The notes: a model not told the origin generated them from the sequence alone. 58,242 nucleotides of DNA from Nostoc desertorum CM1-VF14 (GCA_019359245.1 JAHHHR010000012.1:1-58242), one strand, 5' to 3'; numbered from the stretch's first letter, positions 9,086-19,141 are shown. Made by a program: numbers and translations.

Positions 9086-10279
9086 ATGCTTACCCGTATT
9101 AAAGACTTAGCAGCAAAACTAGCGCCCCGCTTAATTGAAATTCGCCGCCACATCCACTCTCACCCAGAACTAAGCGGTCAGGAGTACCAAACAGCAGCTT
9201 TCGTGGCTGGTGTTTTATCTTCTAGTGGCCTGCACGTACAAGAGGGAGTTGGCAAAACGGGCGTAATTGGCGAATTGCAAGGCACGAGCCAAAATGAGCG
9301 TTTATTGGCAATTCGCACAGATATGGATGCCTTGCCAATTCAAGAGGGCACCAATTTGGAATATGCCTCTCGTGCAGAGGGTATTATGCACGCTTGTGGT
9401 CATGATGTCCATACCACCGTGGGGTTAGGAACAGCGATGGTTCTGTCCCAAGTGGCAGAGGAGTTGGGTGGGAAAGTGCGGTTTTTATTTCAGCCAGCCG
9501 AGGAAATTGCTCAAGGCGCAAGCTGGATGATGAAAGATGGGGCGATGGAAAACGTCTCGGCTGTGTTAGGGGTTCATGTTTTTCCTTCTATCCCCGCAGG
9601 ATCTATTGGCGTGCGTTACGGGGCTTTGACAGCTGCTGCTGATGATTTAGAGATTCTAATTATGGGAGAATCTGGGCACGGGGCGCGTCCCCATGAGGCG
9701 ATTGATGCGATTTGGATTGCTTCCCAAGTGATTACTGCAATGCAACAAGCCATCAGCCGGACGCAGAATCCTTTGCGTCCTGTAGTATTGAGCATAGGGA
9801 AAATTAACGGTGGCAGAGCGCCAAATGTGATTGCTGATAAAGTGCAGTTGTTGGGAACCGTACGATCGCTCCATCCCGAAACCCGTGCCCACCTCCCGAA
9901 CTGGATTGAAAATATTGTAGCTAATGTTTGCAATACCTACGGGGCAAAGTATCAAGTTAATTATCGCCAGGGCGTACCCAGCGTTCAAAATGATTACGTT
10001 TTGACGCAATTATTGCAATCAGCCGCAGAAGAAGCTTGGAGTAGCGATCGCGTTCAAGTTTTACCCGAACCCTCCCTTGGTGCTGAAGATTTTTCTATGT
10101 ATTTGGAACACGTCCCTGGTTCCATGTTTCGCTTGGGTGTAGGCTACAAAGAAAGAATCATTAACTACCCATTACACCATCCCCAATTTGAAGTAGATGA
10201 ATCTGCCATTATCACCGGGGTTGTCACTATGGCTTATGCTGCTTATAAATATTGTCAGCAATGTCAGCAAAATTTTTAA
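9086..10279 (+). CDS. M20-family amidohydrolase (N-acyl amino acid/IAA-amino acid hydrolase type)
   Basis: 397 residues from the ATG at 9086 (MLTRIKDLAAKLAPRLIEIRRHIHSHPEL in register). The reading frame extends upstream to 8963, but the extra 41 residues do not look conserved. Metal-site motifs of the M20D subfamily are present: IRRHIHSHPELS, RTDMDALPI, HACGHDVHTT, FQPAEE, and GAEDFSMYLEHVPG near the end. The family hydrolyses N-acyl amino acids or related amides with a binuclear metal centre. No signal peptide, so cytoplasmic. A strong hairpin follows the stop codon. Confidence 0.9.
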   Translation: MLTRIKDLAAKLAPRLIEIRRHIHSHPELSGQEYQTAAFVAGVLSSSGLHVQEGVGKTGVIGELQGTSQNERLLAIRTDMDALPIQEGTNLEYASRAEGIMHACGHDVHTTVGLGTAMVLSQVAEELGGKVRFLFQPAEEIAQGASWMMKDGAMENVSAVLGVHVFPSIPAGSIGVRYGALTAAADDLEILIMGESGHGARPHEAIDAIWIASQVITAMQQAISRTQNPLRPVVLSIGKINGGRAPNVIADKVQLLGTVRSLHPETRAHLPNWIENIVANVCNTYGAKYQVNYRQGVPSVQNDYVLTQLLQSAAEEAWSSDRVQVLPEPSLGAEDFSMYLEHVPGSMFRLGVGYKERIINYPLHHPQFEVDESAIITGVVTMAYAAYKYCQQCQQNF

Positions 10280-10321
10280 ACAAAAACTCCCAGCATTAAT
10301 GTGCTGGGAGTTTTTGTTTAA
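10276..10321. terminator. Bidirectional hairpin terminator
   Basis: A perfect 20-bp inverted repeat (10276-10295 and 10302-10321) around a 6-base loop. The core is ACTCCCAGCA / TGCTGGGAGT, and each strand ends in a T-rich arm. It lies between the converging M20 hydrolase and hemerythrin genes, so it can stop transcription from both sides. Confidence 0.92.
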
Positions 10322-10360
10322 CTAACCTTTGTTAGCGGATATAGAAAGCTCGAAAGCATC

Positions 10361-11413
10361 TTACGCGTTGGATTCACTAACAACGCCCAATTTCTCTTGA
10401 ATTCGGGTCTTGGCAGCTTTGAATTCAGTAGCCAGTTGCTCACTTTGATCGCTGCTCAAGTTGTTACGAATAGCAGCAAACATTGTGCTTTCTTCTTGAC
10501 GAATATGGTCACCAACAGCTTCCATAAGCTGTCTAACATGATCTTTGAATTCGGGTGAAGAAGGATTGATACCCTTAATTTGCTCTAACACCCGCTTCAT
10601 TTCAGCTTGCTCGTCAAACAATTCTTGAGTGTTATCTTGACCGTAGAAAGGACGTACTCTTGGATAGACTACTTCTTCTTCTGCTTCAGCGTGAGCGCTT
10701 AGATCCTTGTAAATTTGACCAAAGTACTCTTGGATTTTCTGTGGATTGTCGCTTTGCAGGAGTTCAGTAAATAGAGTATTTACCTTATTGTGATCGAGGC
10801 GGATGACATCCTGGATATTCAGATCGCTTTTGTCACTGGTTTGAGTAACAGCACTACCTACCACACCACTAACTGCGGCCATAGCGTCTTGAACACGTGC
10901 CCAAATGCCTTGATCTGCATCTTGCCCAGTGAGTTCACGGACACCTAGAATTTCTAAAACACCTTTGAGTTGTTCTTGGTGAGCGCGGTTTTCAAAGTTA
11001 ATGGTGTTCAAAGGCCCGATCGCTAACAAAACGTCAGCACCAACTTTTTGAGCAGCCTTGTGAACTATCAAGCCAGTCATTACGAGTTGATGTTTCAGCA
11101 ACTCATGCTGAGATACTTTTTCATACAGGCTTAATTCAGAACCTTTGAACAATTCGCGAGCTCTTTCAATGAATTGTGTAACAGTATTTTTGGGTTCAGC
11201 CTGAATGCCATACTGACCAATTACAGTTTCCAGAACGCCAAGATTTTTTTCGTCATCATTGAGGAAGTTCCGGATACGATCAGCAATCTCAGCATCGAGT
11301 CCTTGGCTCAAAAGCGATTGCTCATTTTCGATAACCAACTGTTGGAGTGCTTTAAGACTTGCCAATTTTATAGCAATAGCATTGCGTTTCGTATCATCTA
11401 AAGTAGCTACCAT
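10361..11413 (-). CDS. Hemerythrin HHE-domain protein
   Basis: 350 residues. The C-terminal part (about 200-330) is a hemerythrin-like four-helix bundle, with iron ligands expected from LDHNKVNTLF, DLSAHAEAEEEVVYPRV and VGDHIRQEESTMF. The N-terminal 190 residues are helical and resemble the DUF892/YciE ferritin-like type (ELSLYEKVSQHELLKHQLV), so the protein may contain two helical-bundle domains. Hemerythrins bind O2 or act in iron and redox stress. The ribosome binding site AGGAGA lies about 8 bases before the ATG. Convergent with the M20 gene across a shared terminator. Confidence 0.85.
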   Translation of the reverse strand: MVATLDDTKRNAIAIKLASLKALQQLVIENEQSLLSQGLDAEIADRIRNFLNDDEKNLGVLETVIGQYGIQAEPKNTVTQFIERARELFKGSELSLYEKVSQHELLKHQLVMTGLIVHKAAQKVGADVLLAIGPLNTINFENRAHQEQLKGVLEILGVRELTGQDADQGIWARVQDAMAAVSGVVGSAVTQTSDKSDLNIQDVIRLDHNKVNTLFTELLQSDNPQKIQEYFGQIYKDLSAHAEAEEEVVYPRVRPFYGQDNTQELFDEQAEMKRVLEQIKGINPSSPEFKDHVRQLMEAVGDHIRQEESTMFAAIRNNLSSDQSEQLATEFKAAKTRIQEKLGVVSESNA

Positions 11414-11692
11414 CCGTAGTTCTCCTCGGCAAAGTGTTCATAATTATTACTTGATATAAGATTGACATAGACATTTGGGGTATTTCATCTTTCTTTTGAG
11501 CGATTGCGTTCACAACTCAGGGTAGAAAAACATCAAGTTTGGCTTTGTGAAAATATAAAGATGAAATAAGAGCGATCGCTTCGATTTATTCATAGTTGTA
11601 ATCAGGACAACCTATTCAGCATTATATTCAAGTTGAATAGATTACCCTTCGCAAGAAAGTATGTCTCTGGGATGACAATTAATCTCAAAAAA

Positions 11693-13159
11693 CTAATTTT
11701 TATTCAAGAGGGTAAAATGGTAGCCAGTGTTAGAACAACCCTCACAACGCTCAATTTTGACTAGTAAAGCTTCTCCTTGGCGCTCACCTGAAGGCGAAAA
11801 CTTAATCGTTCCTGTAACTCCAGAAGTTGAAAAATTAGGATTAGACAGTGCTTTTTGTAATCCTTCGCGGGTGTTGTCTTGTTTCAAGCCAGCGATAATT
11901 ACTTGCATTGCATCATAAGCTCCTGCTGTTCTCTGATTCACGTCACCCTTCCAAAGCTTGGAGGCATCTTTTGCAAATGTTTTTGCAAATGGGTTATCTT
12001 TATTAGCATCACGATGCCAATATACAGGTAGTACCATTCCTTCCAAATCCTTGCCATTGTCTAAAGTTTTTGGACTGTACATAATTTCAGAAGCAAAGAG
12101 TGGTTTTCTATTTCCAACCTCTTGTGCAACTTTGGTGGCAAAAGATATATTGTCGATTGAAGGTATTAGTAAAAAGCCGCTAGCATTTTCTGCTTCTATG
12201 GCTTTCTTCACAAAATCTCTATAGTCCAAATTAGTATCTGACAAATTACAACGCGTACTAATAACTGTCCTTCCATAGTCTTGGATAGCTTGAGTGTACT
12301 GTTCTACAAGATTCTGATTAGATGAGGAAGTTGAATTAGTTGAGCTAGGGACATCGCCACAAATAGCAATATTTCTTGATTGTAGAGCAATGTGTTTAGC
12401 ATGAATATCTACTAAATTGCTATATGGTGGATTTACATGAAATAAGTAATTATTTTTAGGAGTATTAAGCTGATTAATTACTGTTTGCTCAGATTTTTCT
12501 CTATTTTCAGCTTGACTTGGACGCTCTACAGGAAAGACTAACACCAAACCTTTTTCATTATAAATTTTTGGATTAGTCCTAACACCCACTGCGGCTACAA
12601 GGCTCTTGTCTTGAACTAATTCATTATCTAGTAGTCCCGAATCTTTTCGATCCTCAAAACTTGCAACGAAAACTTGTAATTTTTTACCATTAATTCCGCC
12701 TTGATTATTAACTTCATTTTGAGCTTGAGCTACACCACGCAAAATCTCTTGTGCTAAATTAATATCAAACCTAATTGGTGCGATGATCGCAACTTTTAAA
12801 GCTTCTGAATTCTCTTGGGCAATTTTGGCATTATTTAAATAAATTAAAGTTTCCGGATCATTGGGATTGTTTTTCAAAGACGCGGTAAATTTTTCCACCG
12901 CAGTGGTGAAATCGTTTTCAGCAAAAGCTTTAACTCCATCTCTTTTTTCAGAATATGCTTGTGTTTTCACCAAAATTTTTGTGCCCAAATTCATGAATGA
13001 AGGCTTATTTGGTATTGAATATAAAGTTGATGTAGGGTTAGGTGATGGTATGATAATAGAAGAGAGTTTGTTAATTAACCACAAAATAGCTGCTACCATT
13101 ATTCCAGCTATCCCCAGAGAAATAAGCAGCCTCAAGTTTTCTTTTTTATTTGTCATCAA
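11693..13159 (-). CDS. Membrane-anchored ABC-type substrate-binding protein with TPR-like region
   Basis: 488 residues. One membrane segment lies at residues 11-32 (LLISLGIAGIMVAAILWLI). A short TPR-like unit follows (AFAENDFTTAVEKFTASLKN with NPNDPETLIYL), and the rest is a type-I periplasmic binding fold of the branched-chain amino acid (LivJ) class (VAIIAPI, GGINGKKLQVFVASFED, AGAYDAMQVIIAGLKQ). The anchor and the lack of permease genes argue against simple transport. A Ser/Thr kinase gene lies 69 bp upstream on the same strand, so this protein may be the ligand receptor of a signalling pair. The ligand is unknown. Confidence 0.85.
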   Translation of the reverse strand: MMTNKKENLRLLISLGIAGIMVAAILWLINKLSSIIIPSPNPTSTLYSIPNKPSFMNLGTKILVKTQAYSEKRDGVKAFAENDFTTAVEKFTASLKNNPNDPETLIYLNNAKIAQENSEALKVAIIAPIRFDINLAQEILRGVAQAQNEVNNQGGINGKKLQVFVASFEDRKDSGLLDNELVQDKSLVAAVGVRTNPKIYNEKGLVLVFPVERPSQAENREKSEQTVINQLNTPKNNYLFHVNPPYSNLVDIHAKHIALQSRNIAICGDVPSSTNSTSSSNQNLVEQYTQAIQDYGRTVISTRCNLSDTNLDYRDFVKKAIEAENASGFLLIPSIDNISFATKVAQEVGNRKPLFASEIMYSPKTLDNGKDLEGMVLPVYWHRDANKDNPFAKTFAKDASKLWKGDVNQRTAGAYDAMQVIIAGLKQDNTREGLQKALSNPNFSTSGVTGTIKFSPSGERQGEALLVKIERCEGCSNTGYHFTLLNKN

Positions 13160-13228
13160 TAATTCTCCAAACTATATATAACTTATCAAAAATCAAGATG
13201 CAATTATAAATTTACCGCGACTAAAAAT

Positions 13229-14599
13229 TTAAAAATATTTAGAAGTGAGTTTATTTATTATTTCCCATACGCCGAGAAGAATAACTGTCAATAGACCTGC
13301 AAGAGTAACTAGTAATACTACAAGTAATAGTCTCTTTATATCAAATTGTAAAAGTTTATTGATTAACAAATTTTTAAAATTCAAGATAATTAGTAAATTG
13401 GCTATTATGGCAATTATAATTAAATAACTTTTTTCCATAATCGAACGGGATTGAATAAAGATTAACCCCCCTAAAATTAGCAACCATAATCCAGAGCTAA
13501 TCCAATTAGCTCCGAGGAAACTGATAAGTGCAATCGCTAAAAAAGAACTACCTGAGCTAGTAATTATTGCGCCAGAAAATAATTTACTATTAAATGATTG
13601 CGGTAAATATCGAGTTTTTGTTTGTTGATTTTGTGGTTGTGCTTTTAATAGTTGAGAAGGCGCAATGAATGTAGCAGGTAATGTCTGCTTTAATTTTGGT
13701 AGATTATTTAAGTCTTGCAATACAGCCTGTGCAGACTGATAACGCTGCTGATGATTTTCTTGGAGCAACTTATCCAGAATCGATCCTAATTCTTGACTTA
13801 TGGGTTGTATCAAATGCTGTCGCCAAGTAGAAGTCCAACTATATCCTTGTTTAAGCCAGAAATTTGAGGGAGAAATATTTGTTAGTAAATGAAAGCAAGT
13901 TATCCCTAAACTGTACAGATCACTGCAAGGAAAAACTTTACCCAATTGCATTTGCTCAATTGGTGCATAACCTAATGAACCAATAATCGTCCCAAGTGCA
14001 GTGTTTGAACTTTCTGTCTTTTGCTTAGAAACCCCAAAATCAATTAGTACTAATTTATGATCGCTCTGACGACGAATAATATTTTCTGGCTTAATATCCC
14101 GGTGAATTATTTGCTGTTGATGTATGGTTACCAGCACAGATAATAAATCATTTAAAAAAGAGCGGATTTTACTTTCATCAAAAACTCCATGCTGTTTTAA
14201 CTCCTGCAACAGATTTTGACCTTCAATAAACTGCTGCACTAAATACAGATATTCACCTTCTTTAAAATATGCATACAAATTAGGAATTTGCAGATGCTCC
14301 CCTAGTTCTTGTAAACGTTTGGCCTCGCGCTCAAACAATTCAGTTGCTTTTTGATGTGCCTTAGTACCGTGACTGAAATAAAATTCACTGAGAACCAGTT
14401 GCTTAACAACACATCGTTCATTTAGCTTATCTATATCCTCTGCCACATATGTGCGTGCAAACCCTCCTCTCCCTAATAGTGCGGTTATGCGGTAACGATT
14501 TCTCAGTAGCGATACTAACTGTATCCCGCAACTGAGACAGTAATTTGTCCCGTCAGGATTTTGGGGATTTTCGCAATTGGGATTTAGGCAGCAGACCAT
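13229..14599 (-). CDS. Serine/threonine protein kinase with N-terminal zinc ribbon
   Basis: 456 residues. Residues 1-30 form a Cys-rich ribbon (CCLNPNCENPQNPDGTNYC, then CG), typical of cyanobacterial kinases. The kinase domain spans about 36-300: GRGGF at 43-47, catalytic Lys66 (CVVKQL), HRDIKPEN at 166-173, DFG at 187-189, and YAPIEQ in place of the usual APE. The tail after residue 340 has three or four membrane segments (for example FLAIALISFLGANWISSGLW and IIIAIIANLLIILNF). So the kinase is membrane-tethered, with the catalytic part in the cytoplasm. It precedes the anchored binding-protein gene by 69 bp, probably in one transcript. Confidence 0.92.
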   Translation of the reverse strand: MVCCLNPNCENPQNPDGTNYCLSCGIQLVSLLRNRYRITALLGRGGFARTYVAEDIDKLNERCVVKQLVLSEFYFSHGTKAHQKATELFEREAKRLQELGEHLQIPNLYAYFKEGEYLYLVQQFIEGQNLLQELKQHGVFDESKIRSFLNDLLSVLVTIHQQQIIHRDIKPENIIRRQSDHKLVLIDFGVSKQKTESSNTALGTIIGSLGYAPIEQMQLGKVFPCSDLYSLGITCFHLLTNISPSNFWLKQGYSWTSTWRQHLIQPISQELGSILDKLLQENHQQRYQSAQAVLQDLNNLPKLKQTLPATFIAPSQLLKAQPQNQQTKTRYLPQSFNSKLFSGAIITSSGSSFLAIALISFLGANWISSGLWLLILGGLIFIQSRSIMEKSYLIIIAIIANLLIILNFKNLLINKLLQFDIKRLLLVVLLVTLAGLLTVILLGVWEIINKLTSKYF

Positions 14600-15170
14600 A
14601 TAATTATCGCTGTCATTTTTATTAATTTTTAAAATATACCTTAAATCTCAGTAGAGAAGAGAATTTGCGTTGTAAAGTCTCTACATGAATTATTATGGGT
14701 CGTTAACTGTTGACGGTTATCAGTCATTAATCATCGGTCATCAGCCTTTGTGTAAATGTTTAAGTTAAATGCGTAACAGCTGAATCAGCCGAGAAATAAA
14801 ACTACTTTTAAGGAAAAACAAGGCATTGCGATCGCAATTGCAAAATCAGGTTACTTTATATATCAGGAAGGGTGCGATCGCCTTTATCACTAAAGCAAAG
14901 TATCTCAACTAATTAGGTGCAATTCTCAATAGCGATACCGTCCTTCACTCCACACCTGTTTGTAACAAAAGCTTTTTTTATCCTATCAACGCGGTAATTA
15001 CCACACATCTCCATTGCCGGGTTTACAAAACTCCCCGCAATTGTGACGATTACGCTAGAATTGTTAAAGGTTCTTTACAGAATTTGTTGATCATACCCAA
15101 TTCTGTTAAAACAGCCTAGCATTCAAATGTAAAACTTATAAACCCCCTCTAGAGTTCACCAAAAGTTTCT
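14600..15170. other. Intergenic region between the divergent kinase and typA genes
   Basis: 571 bases carrying the 5' regions of both genes. Visible are HIP1 octamers and a small repeat at about 14700-14755 (ATCAGTCATTAATCATCGGTC, heptamer-like). No gene is supported. Confidence 0.55.
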
Positions 15171-16961
15171 ATGACGCTCCCAATTCGCAACGTCGCCATT
15201 ATCGCCCACGTTGACCACGGCAAAACCACACTGGTTGACGCACTCCTCAAACAATCCGGCATTTTCCGCGAAGGCGAAGACGTTCCGGATTGCGTTATGG
15301 ACTCCAACGCCCTAGAACGGGAACGGGGTATTACTATCCTGTCCAAAAATACGGCAGTTCGCTACAAAGAAACACTAATCAATATTGTTGATACTCCTGG
15401 ACACGCTGACTTTGGTGGCGAAGTTGAACGCGTACTCGGCATGGTTGACGGATGTCTTCTGATTGTCGATGCCAACGAAGGCCCCATGCCCCAAACACGC
15501 TTTGTACTAAAAAAAGCTTTAGAAAAAGGGCTGCGCCCCATCGTTGTAATCAACAAAATTGATCGTGGACAAACTGACCCCCACGTTGCTGTTGATAAAG
15601 TTTTGGATCTGTTCTTGGAATTAGGGGCAGATGAAGACCAGTGTGATTTTACCTATCTGTTTGCCTCCGGTATGGGAGGTTTCGCCAAAGAAAGCTTGGA
15701 AGCAGAATCGGTAGATATGCAACCCCTGTTTAACGCAATTCTGCAACACGTTCCACCACCAGTAGGCGACAGCAAGAAACCTCTGCAATTGCAAGTTACA
15801 ACCCTAGATTATTCTGAATATCTGGGACGGATTGTGATTGGCAGAATTCACAACGGTACTATCCGCTCAGGACAGCAAGCAGCTTTAGTTACAGAAAATG
15901 GCACCATTGTCAAAGGTAAAATTACCAAGTTGATGGGCTTTGATGGACTGAAGCGCGTAGAGATGGAAGAAGCAAGCGCAGGTTATATTGTCGCGGTGGC
16001 TGGTTTTGCTGATGCTTATATTGGGGAAACGATTACTGACCCCAATGAACCACAAGCTTTACCACTAATTAAAGTGGATGAACCAACATTGCAAATGGCC
16101 TTCTGGGTGAATGATTCACCCTTTGCTGGTCAAGAAGGTAAGTTGGTGACATCAAGACAAATACGCGATCGCCTATTCCGCGAACTTGAAACCAACGTTG
16201 CTTTGCGTGTCGAAGAAACCGATTCTCCCGATAAATTCCTGGTTTCCGGTCGTGGAGAACTCCACCTGGGTATCTTAATTGAAACCATGCGCCGGGAAGG
16301 CTTCGAGTTTCAGGTATCTCAGCCACAGGTAATTTACCGCGAAATCAACGGTCAACCTTGCGAACCTTTTGAACTCTTGGTGTTAGACATTCCTGCTGAT
16401 GGTGTGGGTAGCTGTATTGAACGCCTGGGACAACGCAAAGGCGAAATGCAAGATATGCAACCAGGTAGTGGCGATCGCACCCAGTTAGAGTTTGTCATTC
16501 CCGCCCGTGGATTGATTGGTTTCCGGGGTGAATTCATGCGGATGACTCGTGGCGAAGGCATCATGAACCACAGCTTCTTAGACTACCGTCAAATCAGCGG
16601 CGACATTGAAGCTCGTAACAAAGGCGTTTTAATCTCCTTTGAAGAAGGTGTTTCTACCTTCTACGCCATGAGAAATGCTGAAGATAGAGGAGCATTCTTT
16701 ATTACTCCCGGCACAAAGGTTTACAGAGGCATGATCGTGGGAGAACACAATCGTTCCCAAGATTTGGAACTAAATATCTGTAAGACCAAGCAGTTAACCA
16801 ACCACCGCGCAGCTGGTGGCGATGAATTGGTTCAGTTGCAAGCGCCAATAGACATGAGTCTAGAACGTGCTTTGGAATATATCGGCCCCGATGAATTGGT
16901 GGAAGTTACACCCCAATCGATTCGTCTGCGGAAGATGTCGAAGAAGTTGGCGAAACGGTAA
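15171..16961 (+). CDS. typA: Translational GTPase TypA/BipA
   Basis: 596 residues, the usual length. The GTPase domain comes first: G1 [10 protein letters not shown] (12-21), switch/RERGITI, G3 [14 protein letters not shown] and NKID (G4). EF-G-like domains II, III and V follow, with [18 protein letters not shown], then the TypA-specific C-terminal domain ending [10 protein letters not shown]. BipA binds the ribosome and assists 50S biogenesis and stress and cold growth. Monocistronic, with a hairpin terminator just downstream. Confidence 0.98.
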   Translation: MTLPIRNVAIIAHVDHGKTTLVDALLKQSGIFREGEDVPDCVMDSNALERERGITILSKNTAVRYKETLINIVDTPGHADFGGEVERVLGMVDGCLLIVDANEGPMPQTRFVLKKALEKGLRPIVVINKIDRGQTDPHVAVDKVLDLFLELGADEDQCDFTYLFASGMGGFAKESLEAESVDMQPLFNAILQHVPPPVGDSKKPLQLQVTTLDYSEYLGRIVIGRIHNGTIRSGQQAALVTENGTIVKGKITKLMGFDGLKRVEMEEASAGYIVAVAGFADAYIGETITDPNEPQALPLIKVDEPTLQMAFWVNDSPFAGQEGKLVTSRQIRDRLFRELETNVALRVEETDSPDKFLVSGRGELHLGILIETMRREGFEFQVSQPQVIYREINGQPCEPFELLVLDIPADGVGSCIERLGQRKGEMQDMQPGSGDRTQLEFVIPARGLIGFRGEFMRMTRGEGIMNHSFLDYRQISGDIEARNKGVLISFEEGVSTFYAMRNAEDRGAFFITPGTKVYRGMIVGEHNRSQDLELNICKTKQLTNHRAAGGDELVQLQAPIDMSLERALEYIGPDELVEVTPQSIRLRKMSKKLAKR

Positions 16962-16987
16962 GCAAAGCTATAACTTAATTGATTTAG

Positions 16988-17009
16988 AAAGCCCGCCAAT
17001 GCGGGCTTT
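16988..17009 (+). terminator. Rho-independent terminator of typA
   Basis: AAAGCCCGC and GCGGGCTTT form a 9-bp stem around the loop CAAT, followed by TTTTT-like sequence. It lies 26 bases after the typA stop codon. Confidence 0.9.
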
Positions 17010-17086
17010 TTAGTTGGTTCGCTACAACATTTTTCAAATGTTAAACTACATTTAAAATCGCAAACATAGATTGAGTATATATTTCG

Positions 17087-18205
17087 ATGGATGACTTGCG
17101 TGATTCTCTTGACCGCATCAAATCTAATTGTTCTGAAATCGTTGCACAATTTGAATCTTCTGATGTAGCTGAGTCAATAAAAACATTGCAAGAAGCAGTT
17201 AACCAGGCAGCAAAATCTTGGTCTGGCTCATGGCTTGGATATCATTCCCGTGTCTATTACAACCAACTTCAACCAGTTCCACCCGGTGCACGATTTAGTC
17301 AAGAATGGGGGCTTTCAGATGGATTCTCTGACGAAACTAGGGGTGATTGGTGTGAATATGACTTCGATTTTATCTATAACATTCTAAAATCGAAGGCAAT
17401 CAATTATTCGTTAGAGCAACTAAACGAACTTGCCAATTATGCAAATGAAGAGATTCCTGATTTACGAGAAGAATTAATATCGATAATTTTTTCTTGCTTG
17501 GCTAGTGGAGAAGATACATACTTAGATCGGCTCAAACAAGAAGCTGAACTATGTAAAACATCCTCTGTAGGGGAGTTTGTTGATTATCTTCGAGGCGGTG
17601 GACAATTTTTTTCGCGTGACAGGGTTGCTGTACTGTCTGGCTCTCAAACCCCGCCACACATTTATCTTCAAGGACAGTTGTTGGCTGTTCAATCACCTGC
17701 CACAGTCGCAAAAAGATTAAAGAAAATAGCAAATCGGCTCGTATTACATTTAACCAAGAAATCTCGCACTTATATGTACTCATCTCAACCAGGTACGCAT
17801 GTCTTTATTGGACACGGACACTCACCCTTATGGAGGGATCTCAAAGACTTTATCAGTGAGCGATTAAAACTACCTTGGGATGAATTCAATCGGCTTCCAA
17901 GTGCTGGAATCAATAATACTGTGCGCTTATCCCAGATGCTCGATAGTGCAGCGATCGCATTTTTGATAATGACTGGTGAAGATGAACAAAGTGATCTGAC
18001 GCTCCGTGCAAGAATGAATGTCATACATGAAGCAGGTCTTTTTCAAGGACGCTTGGGTTTCGCACGCGCAATTATCCTTTTAGAAGAAGGCTGTGAAAAC
18101 TTTTCCAATGTTGATGGACTTGGTTATATTAACTTTCCACGCGGGAACATTAAAGCTTGTTTTGAGGACGTTCGTATGGTTCTTGAGCGTGAAGGCTTGG
18201 TGTGA
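17087..18205 (+). CDS. CAP12/Pycsar-type TIR-like protein with novel N-terminal region
   Basis: 372 residues. Residues about 236-360 match the TIR-like nucleotide-binding family PF10137: VFIGHGHSPLWRDLKDFISERL in register, then RLSQMLDSAAIAFLIMTGEDE, and RARMNVIHEAGLFQGRLGFARAIILLEEG. The Glu of NVIHEAGLF (Glu315) is in the position expected for NAD+ cleavage. In CBASS and Pycsar systems such domains are effectors that deplete NAD+ on phage infection. Residues 1-235 show no domain I know: a helical start, a WSGSWLGYHSRVYY segment and an acidic stretch. No cyclase or other partner gene is adjacent, so this is either a standalone defence protein or part of a split system. Toxin-antitoxin genes follow. 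Confidence 0.82.
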   Translation: MDDLRDSLDRIKSNCSEIVAQFESSDVAESIKTLQEAVNQAAKSWSGSWLGYHSRVYYNQLQPVPPGARFSQEWGLSDGFSDETRGDWCEYDFDFIYNILKSKAINYSLEQLNELANYANEEIPDLREELISIIFSCLASGEDTYLDRLKQEAELCKTSSVGEFVDYLRGGGQFFSRDRVAVLSGSQTPPHIYLQGQLLAVQSPATVAKRLKKIANRLVLHLTKKSRTYMYSSQPGTHVFIGHGHSPLWRDLKDFISERLKLPWDEFNRLPSAGINNTVRLSQMLDSAAIAFLIMTGEDEQSDLTLRARMNVIHEAGLFQGRLGFARAIILLEEGCENFSNVDGLGYINFPRGNIKACFEDVRMVLEREGLV

Positions 18206-18216
18206 AGGCGTGGGAA

Positions 18217-18352
18217 GCGATCGCCCTTGCCGTACATTTATTCAAATTTTTGAGTAAAAATGAAGAGGACTGAAAAAGGATTATTCTCATAACTATTCGT
18301 GAAACTGCGATCGCCAATTAGCAGCATATATTTACAGTGCGATCATCTCTCG
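18217..18352. repeat. Fossil copy A: DUF2281-type leader and start
   Basis: About 95 bases of this stretch match 20179-20277 with only a few differences. They include the 5' leader and the first codons of the DUF2281-like gene at 20251, but here the ATG is ATA and a TAG follows after 10 codons. The trailing part (ATTTACAGTGCGATC) recurs at about 19514-19530 and 21252-21270. It is a degraded toxin-antitoxin fragment. Confidence 0.7.
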
Positions 18353-18366
18353 ATACTGCTTTTATT

Positions 18367-18702
18367 TCACACAAACTCGACACGTCCCACCATCTCTTCA
18401 GGTGTCATCACCTCATACATCAAAACCAAAGTTTCAATGATTTCACCAATTGAACGAGTTCCTTTCTTGCAGTAGGTAATACCAGGATGATCGAGCCTAG
18501 AACTTGCAATAATCAAAAAATCTGCATCTTGGGTAAATAGTACTCGCTGTGTTTCCTGAATAAATGCTAACTGGACTTCATCGCTTTGAGTACGTAATTC
18601 CGCATCATTGGTTGTTGTGACATCAATTCCATAACGGCGCAAGCCAAGCGCGATCGCAGGATCGACATTTTCATCTAGATGAAAGCGAATTCGCTTACTC
18701 AT
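18367..18702 (-). CDS. DUF5615 PIN-like toxin
   Basis: 111 residues. HLDENVDPAIALGLRRYGIDV, then TQDADFLIIAS with the conserved acidic residues of the PIN-like DUF5615 fold. These are ribonuclease-type toxin components normally encoded with a DUF433 antitoxin. Here the DUF433 gene lies upstream on the same strand with an 8-base overlap, as expected for translational coupling. The N-terminal Asp/Glu (LDEN) and the DADF acid pair are intact, so it looks functional. Confidence 0.87.
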   Translation of the reverse strand: MSKRIRFHLDENVDPAIALGLRRYGIDVTTTNDAELRTQSDEVQLAFIQETQRVLFTQDADFLIIASSRLDHPGITYCKKGTRSIGEIIETLVLMYEVMTPEEMVGRVEFV

Positions 18703-19027
18703 TCCTCAACTGTCTGAGTTTCTCTTGAAGATACGACGGATGATTTTGCTTTAGTACCTCAACTAACTCATCCTCTTCTGCTGTGCGGCGATCAATTTCG
18801 TCTCGGCGATCAAAGTAATAAGCCATTGCTGCATAAACAGATGCCAGTGACAAGTCATACTTACCAGCAATCTCTACCAAGGAATATCCTAGCTTTAAAT
18901 GCATCATTGCCACATCTTCTACAGCAATGCGAGTACCAACAATGCGGGGCTTTCCACTCCGCACATCAGAAGAGATTTCAATATGCTCCTGACTGACTAA
19001 CTGCATTAATGAATCTTCCACCTCCAT
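18695..19027 (-). CDS. DUF433 antitoxin
   Basis: 110 residues. The DUF433 signature is PRIVGTRIAVEDVAMMHLKLGYSLVEIAGKYDLSLASVYAAMAYY in register: a winged-HTH-like DNA-binding fold in which the first half makes a β-hairpin (RIVGTRI) and the second the helix pair. It precedes and overlaps the DUF5615 toxin gene by 8 bases. It probably binds its own promoter. The 5' part of this gene is included in the segment duplicated at 21321-21490. Confidence 0.88.
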   Translation of the reverse strand: MEVEDSLMQLVSQEHIEISSDVRSGKPRIVGTRIAVEDVAMMHLKLGYSLVEIAGKYDLSLASVYAAMAYYFDRRDEIDRRTAEEDELVEVLKQNHPSYLQEKLRQLRNE

Positions 19028-19141
19028 TTTATAATTTCATAATACACAGCAGTCCTGGCTCTTACAAAACTAGATAAACATTCGCCTGTTGGGATTGTTG
19101 GACGTTTCGCCAGCAACGGACGTTATTTGATTATCACTGTT
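18974..19141. repeat. Segmental duplication, copy 1
   Basis: About 168 bases covering the first 50 or so bases of the DUF433 gene, its upstream region and a toxin-tail remnant. They recur at 21321-21490 in the same orientation with scattered differences. See the copy 2 entry. Confidence 0.85.
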
